A DNA stretch of 6,389 nt, taken from NCBI GenBank assembly GCA_017881545.1, contig JADGQU010000144.1:1-6389 (forward strand). Direction: 5' to 3'. Origin of the DNA: Gemmatimonadaceae bacterium. GTDB taxonomy: Bacteria; Gemmatimonadota; Gemmatimonadetes; Gemmatimonadales; Gemmatimonadaceae. The notes under the pieces were generated by a model. The model did not search any database. It was not told the origin of the DNA and was given only the letters and a program-made list of their open reading frames with translations. Shown one piece after another: positions 1-4,702 of this stretch (within the stretch, counting starts at the first letter, position 1; each line of letters starts with the position of its first letter). The translations under genes were made by a program, and so were the position numbers.

Positions 1-809
1 GCGCGCACGTCGTCCGGCACGGGAAGCACAGTCTCGTCGATTTCGACACCGACCCCGGATGCCGCGGCGATCTCATTGAGCGCGCTCGCCACCCCGCCGC
101 GCGTTGGATCGCGCAGCACGTGCACGTCGACGCGCGCCGTGCGCAGGCGCTCGACGAGGTCGACAAGGCAGGCACTGTCGCTGGTGATGGTCGTCTCGAA
201 AGCGAGCCCCTCGCGCGCGGCCATGATCGCCATGCCATGGCGGCCGATGGCGCCGCTCACGATCACCGCGTCGCCGGCCCGCGCGCGCTCCGGAGCCGGG
301 CGGAATTGTGCGTCGGCCACCCCGATGCCGGTGGTGTTGATGTAGAGGCCATCGGCTTTGCCCCGCTCCACGACCTTCGTGTCACCGGCCACGACCGGCA
401 CACCCGCCAGGCTCGCCGCATCCGCCATCGATCGCACGATGCGGTCGAGGATGTCGAGAGGGAACCCCTCCTCGAGCACGAAGCCGGCCGTAAGGCACAC
501 GGGCCGCGCGCCCATCATGGCGATGTCGTTCAGTGTGCCGTGGACGGCGAGCGACCCGATGTCTCCGCCCGGGAATTCCAGCGGACTAACTACGAACGTA
601 TCGGTCGAGACCACGACATCAACTCCCGCCACATTCACGATCGATCCGTCGCCGAGTCGCGCCAGCGCCTCGTTAGCGAGCGCGGGAAGGAAGCGCTGGC
701 GAAGCAGCGCCGCGCTCATCTTTCCCCCGGAGCCGTGCCCCAGCTGAACGCGATCGTGCGCGACGAGCGGAACCGGGCAGGCGAGCGCGACCGGCCTCAC
801 GGCCGTCAC
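1..809 (-). CDS. hypE: Hydrogenase expression/formation protein HypE, 3' end cut by window edge
   Basis: HypE is a cytoplasmic ATP-dependent enzyme. It dehydrates the thiocarbamoyl group that HypF places on its C-terminal cysteine, giving the thiocyanate that supplies CN to the [NiFe] active-site iron. Translating the reverse strand gives 269 uninterrupted residues of a family usually about 330-350 long, so roughly the last 70, including the terminal catalytic cysteine, lie outside. Visible hallmarks are the N-terminal GHGSGGKM (residues 24-31), STDTFVVSPLEFPGGDIG (about 68-85), the TLNDIAMMGARP segment (92-103), GDTKVV (142-147) and DPTRGGVA (234-241). These are the PurM/AIR-synthase-like ATP-binding signatures of HypE. 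The chosen start is GTG at 809, overlapping the hypD stop in GTGA, with GGGAG at 821-817 as ribosome binding site 7 bases upstream. A second GTG at 800 is possible. It is the last visible gene of hypCDE. Confidence 0.95.
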   Translation of the reverse strand, partial: MTAVRPVALACPVPLVAHDRVQLGHGSGGKMSAALLRQRFLPALANEALARLGDGSIVNVAGVDVVVSTDTFVVSPLEFPGGDIGSLAVHGTLNDIAMMGARPVCLTAGFVLEEGFPLDILDRIVRSMADAASLAGVPVVAGDTKVVERGKADGLYINTTGIGVADAQFRPAPERARAGDAVIVSGAIGRHGMAIMAAREGLAFETTITSDSACLVDLVERLRTARVDVHVLRDPTRGGVASALNEIAAASGVGVEIDETVLPVPDDVR

Positions 810-1930
810 GACACCGCTCCCGCCGCCGCTGGCTCGCCGGACTCGCGATACTTCGCGAGATGGTAGTACGCCGCGCACGCACCCTCGGCGGATACCATCA
901 GTGCGCCAAGTGGATGCTCGGGAGTGCAGCGGGTGCCGAACGCGGGGCATCGCGGCGGCTTGAGCTTTCCCGTGAGCACTTCGCCGGCGTGGCACTCCGG
1001 GGATTCGTTCACGTGAATGTCGCCGAGGCCGAACTTCAGTTCCGCGTCGAACGCGGCGAATGCGGGCCTGAGCCGCAAGCCACTCATTGGGATCTCGCCG
1101 ATGCCGCGCCATTTGCGGTCGACGAGCTCGAAGACTTCCTCGACCCGTGTACGTGCCGCCGGCGTTCCCTCACGCCGCACGGAGCGCACGTACTGGTTCT
1201 CCACGGTGTGGCGGCCGGTCTCGAGCTGCTCCACGGCCATCAGCATTCCCTCGAGGATGTCGAGCGGCTCGAATCCCGTGACAACGATCGGGACGCGATG
1301 TCGCATCGCCAGGGGCTCGTATTCGGTCCATCCCATCACCGCGCAGACGTGACCGGCGGCGAGGAACGCCTGCACGCGATTGTCCGGCGCCTGCATGATC
1401 GCGCTGATCGCGGGCGGGACGGTGACGTGCGAGACGAGCACGCTGAAGTTGGGCACGCCGAGCTCGCGCGCTCGCCACACGGCCATCGCGTTTGCGGGCG
1501 CCGTGGTCTCAAACCCGACGGCGAAGAAGACCACTTCTCGCTCCGGGTGGCGACGTGCGATCTCGAGCGCGTCGAGGGGCGAATACACAACGCGCACGTT
1601 GCCGCCGCGCGCACGAACTTGTTGCAGGTCGCAGTCGCTGCCCGGCACGCGCAGCATGTCGCCGAACGAAGTGAAGATCACGTCGGGACGCGCGGCAAGC
1701 ATGAGCGCCTTGTCGATTTGCTCGAGCGGGGTCACGCACACCGGGCATCCGGGTCCGTGAATCATTTCGATCGCGCCCTCGAGCAGCTCGTCGAGTCCCT
1801 GTCGCACAATGGTGTGTGTCTGGCCACCGCACACTTCCATGAGCGTCCACGGGCGCGTAGCCGTGCGCTTGATCCGCTCGATCAGCGGGCGCGCGATCGC
1901 CGCGTCGCGGTACTCGCTGAGGTATTTCAC
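806..1930 (-). CDS. hypD: Hydrogenase maturation protein HypD (iron-sulfur scaffold for Fe(CN)2CO assembly)
   Basis: HypD carries a [4Fe-4S] cluster and, in complex with HypC, holds the iron that receives CN and CO before transfer to the hydrogenase large subunit. The 374-residue product is full length for the family. Motifs in order: MEVCGGQTHT (Cys34), GPGCPVCVTP (Cys62, Cys65), FAVGFETTAP (136-145), AGHVCAVMGW (192-201), and a C-terminal cluster-binding region with Cys313, Cys328 (CPAFG), Cys335 (CTPEHPLGA) and Cys352 (SAEGACAAYY). The cluster-binding and redox-active cysteines are therefore all present. The start is GTG at 1930, giving MKYLSEYRD, overlapping the hypC stop by GTGA. GGGAG lies about 9 bases upstream inside hypC. 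The stop at 808-806 overlaps hypE in the same way, which suggests translational coupling across the operon. A 418-codon open frame on the opposite strand (860-2116) is a shadow of this gene. Confidence 0.97.
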   Translation of the reverse strand: MKYLSEYRDAAIARPLIERIKRTATRPWTLMEVCGGQTHTIVRQGLDELLEGAIEMIHGPGCPVCVTPLEQIDKALMLAARPDVIFTSFGDMLRVPGSDCDLQQVRARGGNVRVVYSPLDALEIARRHPEREVVFFAVGFETTAPANAMAVWRARELGVPNFSVLVSHVTVPPAISAIMQAPDNRVQAFLAAGHVCAVMGWTEYEPLAMRHRVPIVVTGFEPLDILEGMLMAVEQLETGRHTVENQYVRSVRREGTPAARTRVEEVFELVDRKWRGIGEIPMSGLRLRPAFAAFDAELKFGLGDIHVNESPECHAGEVLTGKLKPPRCPAFGTRCTPEHPLGALMVSAEGACAAYYHLAKYRESGEPAAAGAVS

Positions 1931-2250
1931 GGAATGCGGCTCCCGGTTTGCGTCACGGTCGTCGCGCTGCCAAGTGAGGCTCCTGCCGCTTCCGCCACCT
2001 CATCCAGCCACCCGAGTTCGTCGAGCTGGCTCATTTCGCGGAGCACCTCGAAGGTGCGGTGCGCCTCGGCCTCGTCGACCATCGAAATCGCGAAGCCGAC
2101 GTGGACGATGACGTAGTCGCCCAAGCGGGCCTCGTCCTGTACGTAGGCCAGGCACACTTCACGGCGGACGCCGCCGAAGTCGACCACGCCCATCGCTAGC
2201 CCCGTGTCGTCACGGAGCTCGACGATCCTGCCGGGAATCCCAAGACACAT
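1927..2250 (-). CDS. hypC: Hydrogenase maturation chaperone HypC (HypC/HupF family)
   Basis: HypC is a small cytoplasmic chaperone. It pairs with HypD during Fe(CN)2CO assembly and then escorts the iron to the hydrogenase large-subunit precursor. The start is fixed by the family signature MCLGIPGR: ATG at 2250 places Cys2 at the mature N-terminus, where the family requires it, although the frame stays open further upstream. GAAGAGG at 2263-2257 is a good ribosome binding site 6 bases away. Other conserved parts are VDFGGVRREV (23-32) and GDYVIVHVGFAI (44-55), which contains the conserved His50. The product is 107 residues, against the usual 75-90. The excess is an Ala/Ser/Thr-rich tail after about residue 80 that lacks recognisable motifs. 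It is the first gene of hypCDE and its stop overlaps the hypD start. Confidence 0.95.
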   Translation of the reverse strand: MCLGIPGRIVELRDDTGLAMGVVDFGGVRREVCLAYVQDEARLGDYVIVHVGFAISMVDEAEAHRTFEVLREMSQLDELGWLDEVAEAAGASLGSATTVTQTGSRIP

Positions 2251-2337
2251 TGGACGCCTCTTCGCGCGATGCTGCCGATGACATTCGCGAAAGCGAAACA
2301 CCGACCGTCCGCGCGGATATCACGGAATGACAGTCCC

Positions 2338-2365
2338 AATGTATGCCCGCGGTCGCTCGTGTCCA
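2338..2365 (-). promoter_or_regulatory. Candidate sigma-70-type promoter for hypCDE
   Basis: On the minus strand TGGACA (2365-2360, five of six matches to TTGACA) is followed after a 16-base spacer by TACATT (2343-2338, four of six matches to TATAAT). Transcription would begin near 2331, giving a leader of about 80 bases before the hypC ATG at 2250. The match is moderate, the spacer is one base short of ideal, and the host's sigma-factor preferences are unknown. Confidence 0.3.
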
Positions 2366-2370
2366 GCGTT

Positions 2371-2389
2371 CATTGCGAGACTCTCAATG
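2371..2389. promoter_or_regulatory. 19-bp near-perfect palindrome, candidate operator
   Basis: CATTGCGAGACTCTCAATG reads almost identically on both strands: eight of nine base pairs around the central A match, and one (C/T) does not. It lies just upstream of the proposed -35 of the hypC promoter, centred near -49 relative to the inferred start site, where an activator could bind. A further TCAATG at 2395-2400 repeats one half-site 11 bases from the first copy (2384-2389), about one helical turn. No regulator gene is in the window and the family of any binding protein is unknown. Confidence 0.4.
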
Positions 2390-2410
2390 CCGAGTCAATG
2401 GGATAGATAC

Positions 2411-2455
2411 TGTCGGGGATTCGTGCTGTCAGGGATTCGTGCTGTCGGGGATTCG
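2411..2455 (+). repeat. 16-bp direct tandem repeat, about 2.8 copies
   Basis: Three head-to-tail units are visible: TGTCGGGGATTCGTGC (2411-2426), TGTCAGGGATTCGTGC (2427-2442) and TGTCGGGGATTCG (2443-2455, cut short). Units 1 and 2 differ at one base. Unit 3 matches unit 1 for 13 bases and then diverges. It lies in the divergent control region, 215 bases upstream of the cytochrome start. It could be a set of protein-binding iterons or a simple slippage duplication. The sequence shows the repeat only, not its role. Confidence 0.85.
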
Positions 2456-2656
2456 ACTACAGCGCACGCCATCGTTTCATTCTAGATTCCACATCGTAGC
2501 GGAGGGCGTGTACTCTCCTGACTTTCGGGTTGACACAGTCACAGCCAACCGGTCGGCACAGACTTCGCAGGTAATTGGCAGGGACTCGGTCGTCGAGCGT
2601 CGTCCACCACAGAGACACGACTCGAAGATTGTCGGCGAAAACTGGGTGCGGTTCCT

Positions 2657-2662
2657 AGAGGA
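2657..2662 (+). promoter_or_regulatory. Ribosome binding site of the multiheme cytochrome gene
   Basis: AGAGGA at 2657-2662 lies 8 bases before the ATG at 2671. It fixes the start that gives a charged N-terminus followed by a hydrophobic signal segment. Confidence 0.7.
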
Positions 2663-2670
2663 AAAATCTT

Positions 2671-4173
2671 ATGAATCGATTCAATCGCGTTCGACGGACG
2701 TTTCTCATTATTGCGGCGTCGGCTGTCGCCCTGACCTGCCGATCTGATAGGATCGTGTATCGCAGCGGTACCAACTTCGCTCCACCGCCGGTCGCCGCGG
2801 CGAATTTCATCGGTTACTTCGATGCTGCGAACAAGCAGACCGTCTGTGGATCATGTCACGTCGACTTCCAGACCCGCTGGGCGGGCACCAAGCACGCGAA
2901 CGCGTGGAGCGATCTTCAGGGGAGCGGCGGGGCGACGGGGACGTGCAACGCCTGTCACAGTGTCAGCAACCTCGGGAATGCGATCAGCGACACCGCGGTC
3001 GGCTATCGCACCACCAAGGACGTGCGCTATCAGGACGTGCAATGCGAGAGCTGTCACGGCCCGGGATTTACTCATGCGAGCGGTCCCACCTCCGCCAACC
3101 GCCCGCTGGCTTCGATCAAGGCAGACACCAACGCCACCAATGGCTGCGGTGAATGCCACAACGGGGTGCACAATCCATTCGTCGACGAGTGGAAGCTGAC
3201 CAATGAGGGGGGCCTTTCACACTCGATCGTCCAGTCCGGAACGGTTCCCAACGCCGATCTGACTTGCGTAGGGTGTCACACGGCCCAGGGTGCGCTCAAC
3301 AAGTTCGGTGTCACCGAGAATTACGTGGAGAAGGTCGCGACGACCGGCCTCACCGCGGCGAACGCCCTGCCGATCGTGTGCGCTACCTGCCACGACCCGC
3401 ACGGTTCCGGTAACGACCACCAGCTTCGCTTCTCCATCAGCGCCCCGGACATAGACGACAATCTGTGCATGAAATGTCACCAGCGGCGCGCGGATCCGTC
3501 GCAGGTCACGACACGCAACAGCGTCCATTCACCCGAAGGGCCGACGCTCCTCGGGCTTGCCGGCTGGTTCCCTCCGGGAATGAGCACCGGCGACTCGATC
3601 ATCGGCACCCATGGCACGCCGTCCGCAAACCCCAAGCTATGCGCCACGTGTCACGTCGCCCGGTACGCGGCCACCGACCTCGCCACCGGCAAGTTCGTCT
3701 TCCAGGCCACCGGGCACCGGTTCATCGCCGCCCCGTGCGTGGACGCCAACGGCGTACCGACGAAAGACCAATCGTGCACTATCACCGGGAAAACGTTCCG
3801 CTCGTGTGTCTCCAGCGGCTGCCACGCCACCGAGGCGGTGGCCAGGACGTTGTACCTCACCGACTCGACGCGGATACTCCAGCTCATCGCCTCGGCCAAT
3901 TCGGCCATCGCCAAAGTCAAGGCGATCAAGGCCAGCGAGTGCACGCTCGGCGGGCCGAAGTACACGTCATGCCTCGGCACGCAGTTCAACGTGTCGCTGG
4001 CACAGGCACCGGGCGGATTCGTCCACAATCCGTTCCTGATCGAGCAGCTCCTCGTAGCCTCGATCAATCAGCTCCAGAAAGACTATGGCGTGACGCCGAA
4101 TATTTCGGTTCCGCTTTCACTCCAGTTCATCCCTCCACCGCGGGAACACGTGAACGGGGCGGCGCTGCGATAG
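2671..4173 (+). CDS. Secreted multiheme c-type cytochrome (8 CXXCH plus 1 CX4CH)
   Basis: This 500-residue protein would be exported and carry up to nine covalently bound hemes, acting as an electron carrier or multiheme oxidoreductase in the periplasm or at the cell surface. The N-terminus has basic residues (NRFNRVRR), a hydrophobic stretch (11-22) and Cys23 in ALTC, which is either a poor lipobox or the end of a Sec signal peptide. CXXCH motifs begin at Cys59, Cys92, Cys125, Cys159, Cys199, Cys237, Cys266 and Cys324. A ninth motif, CVSSGCH at 379-385, is of the CX4CH type. Scattered histidines such as HANAW (75), HDPHG (241) and GHRF (348) could be distal ligands. HNPF occurs twice, at 167-170 and 452-455. 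The last 115 residues lack heme motifs. There is no CXXCK motif, so a classical NrfA assignment is not supported. It stands alone on its strand, divergent from hypCDE, which makes a role in hydrogen-linked respiration possible. Exact family not recognised. Confidence 0.9.
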   Translation: MNRFNRVRRTFLIIAASAVALTCRSDRIVYRSGTNFAPPPVAAANFIGYFDAANKQTVCGSCHVDFQTRWAGTKHANAWSDLQGSGGATGTCNACHSVSNLGNAISDTAVGYRTTKDVRYQDVQCESCHGPGFTHASGPTSANRPLASIKADTNATNGCGECHNGVHNPFVDEWKLTNEGGLSHSIVQSGTVPNADLTCVGCHTAQGALNKFGVTENYVEKVATTGLTAANALPIVCATCHDPHGSGNDHQLRFSISAPDIDDNLCMKCHQRRADPSQVTTRNSVHSPEGPTLLGLAGWFPPGMSTGDSIIGTHGTPSANPKLCATCHVARYAATDLATGKFVFQATGHRFIAAPCVDANGVPTKDQSCTITGKTFRSCVSSGCHATEAVARTLYLTDSTRILQLIASANSAIAKVKAIKASECTLGGPKYTSCLGTQFNVSLAQAPGGFVHNPFLIEQLLVASINQLQKDYGVTPNISVPLSLQFIPPPREHVNGAALR

Positions 4174-4202
4174 CGACCAAGCCGGTGGTGGACATAGCGA
4201 AG

Positions 4203-4242
4203 GCGGGGCCGGGTGGATCGTAGTATTTCCTTCCGGCCCCGC
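4203..4242 (+). terminator. GC-rich hairpin after the cytochrome gene, possible terminator
   Basis: GCGGGGCCGG (4203-4212) and CCGGCCCCGC (4233-4242) form a perfect 10-bp stem around a 20-base loop, starting 29 bases after the cytochrome stop. The stem is strong, but the loop is long and only a weak T-containing stretch (GTGGTTTA) follows, so it is not a textbook intrinsic terminator. It may end the cytochrome transcript or protect its 3' end. Confidence 0.5.
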
Positions 4243-4324
4243 GTGGTTTACCCGGATGACCGATCTTGCTCCGAATAGTGTTGACTGTGCGAAGGCGTGG
4301 TAGCAGGGCCACACTGCCGAATCG

Positions 4325-4702
4325 GTGAAGACGACGAACCCCAACCGCACCCCCGACTCTGGAGACACCGCCCCGCCTTCGGCGTTGGACCAACTTCTCG
4401 CGGTTGAACGTGAAATCGCCGCGGGGGAAGCCGCCGCGGCCGACGAGGCCCGCGCGCTGCTCGATGCCGCACGCGTCGACATTGAGGCGCGCGAGCGTGA
4501 GGCCGCTACTGCCCTTGATAGGGAGCTAGCCGAACTCGACGCGCTGGCGCGCGATCGCCAGGCGGCGGCCGGCGCCGAAATCGAGGAGGTCGCCGCCCGC
4601 CTCGCGGCACGATACCGCTCGCTCAATGCAGCCGATGTTGCGCGGCTCGCCGCGTTCGTGGCCGACCGCGTGACCGGTCTCATCGTGGAGGGTGCGCCGT
4701 GA
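4325..4702 (+). CDS. V/A-type ATPase peripheral-stalk subunit (H/G type), coiled coil
   Basis: This 125-residue protein is predicted to be a peripheral-stalk subunit that braces the catalytic head of a V/A-type ATPase against its membrane sector. From about residue 20 to 97 it is an almost unbroken Ala/Glu/Arg-rich helix with heptad-like spacing (LDQLLAVEREIAAGEA onward), containing few glycines and no prolines. It closes with a short domain ending VADRVTGLIVEGAP, a typical tail for this subunit. The first 20 residues are a Thr/Pro-rich extension, probably disordered. Sequence identity in such coiled coils is weak, so the call rests mainly on the overlapping subunit I gene downstream. GTG at 4325 is the only in-frame start after the stop at 4301, unless the TTG at 4385 is used. 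No clear ribosome binding site precedes it. A -35-like TTGACT (4281-4286) lies upstream without a convincing -10. Confidence 0.75.
   Translation: MKTTNPNRTPDSGDTAPPSALDQLLAVEREIAAGEAAAADEARALLDAARVDIEAREREAATALDRELAELDALARDRQAAAGAEIEEVAARLAARYRSLNAADVARLAAFVADRVTGLIVEGAP

Larger units (their letters stand above)
2251..2670. other. Divergent intergenic control region between hypC and the cytochrome gene
   Basis: These 420 bases separate two divergent genes and contain no convincing coding sequence. The 134-codon plus-strand frame starting at 2343 overlaps the cytochrome start in another frame and resembles nothing known. The region is visibly less GC-rich than the flanking genes. It holds a candidate hypC promoter (2365-2338), a 19-bp near-palindrome (2371-2389), a 16-bp tandem repeat (2411-2455) and a small hairpin TTCGC-GAAA-GCGAA at 2284-2297 in the hypC leader. 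On the plus strand there is a perfect -35-like TTGACA at 2530-2535, but I see no acceptable -10 element 15-19 bases downstream, so the cytochrome promoter stays unplaced. I saw no clear sigma-54 element. Confidence 0.6.

Noticed and set aside
120..866. 248-codon open frame on the plus strand, antisense to hypE
   Set aside because: The reverse strand reads as HypE with all expected motifs. The plus-strand translation is low-complexity Arg/His/Asp-rich, typical of a shadow frame.
875..992. HypD C-terminus reads CHAGE where some HypD proteins have CxCGE
   Set aside because: The CxxGE form is, to my knowledge, also common in the family, and the four cysteines 313, 328, 335 and 352 are intact, so this is not a defect.
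860..2116. 418-codon open frame on the plus strand, antisense to hypD and hypC
   Set aside because: The opposite strand encodes unmistakable HypD and HypC. Long antisense frames are expected in GC-rich genes, and the His/Arg-rich translation resembles no protein.
2284..2297. Small hairpin TTCGC-GAAA-GCGAA in the hypC leader as a regulatory RNA element
   Set aside because: A 5-bp stem of this kind is expected by chance in GC-rich DNA, and it does not cover the ribosome binding site or resemble a known riboswitch.
2530..2535. Perfect TTGACA as -35 of a cytochrome promoter
   Set aside because: No -10-like hexamer lies 15-19 bases downstream (the 17-base position reads TCGGCA), so a promoter call is not supported.
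2343..2747. 134-codon plus-strand frame in the intergenic region
   Set aside because: It runs across the tandem repeats and into the cytochrome gene in another frame, has no clear ribosome binding site, and has no recognisable motif.
3465..4223. 252-codon frame overlapping the 3' half of the cytochrome gene
   Set aside because: It lies wholly out of frame with the heme-motif protein apart from its short end, and its His/Arg-rich composition marks it as a GC-driven shadow.
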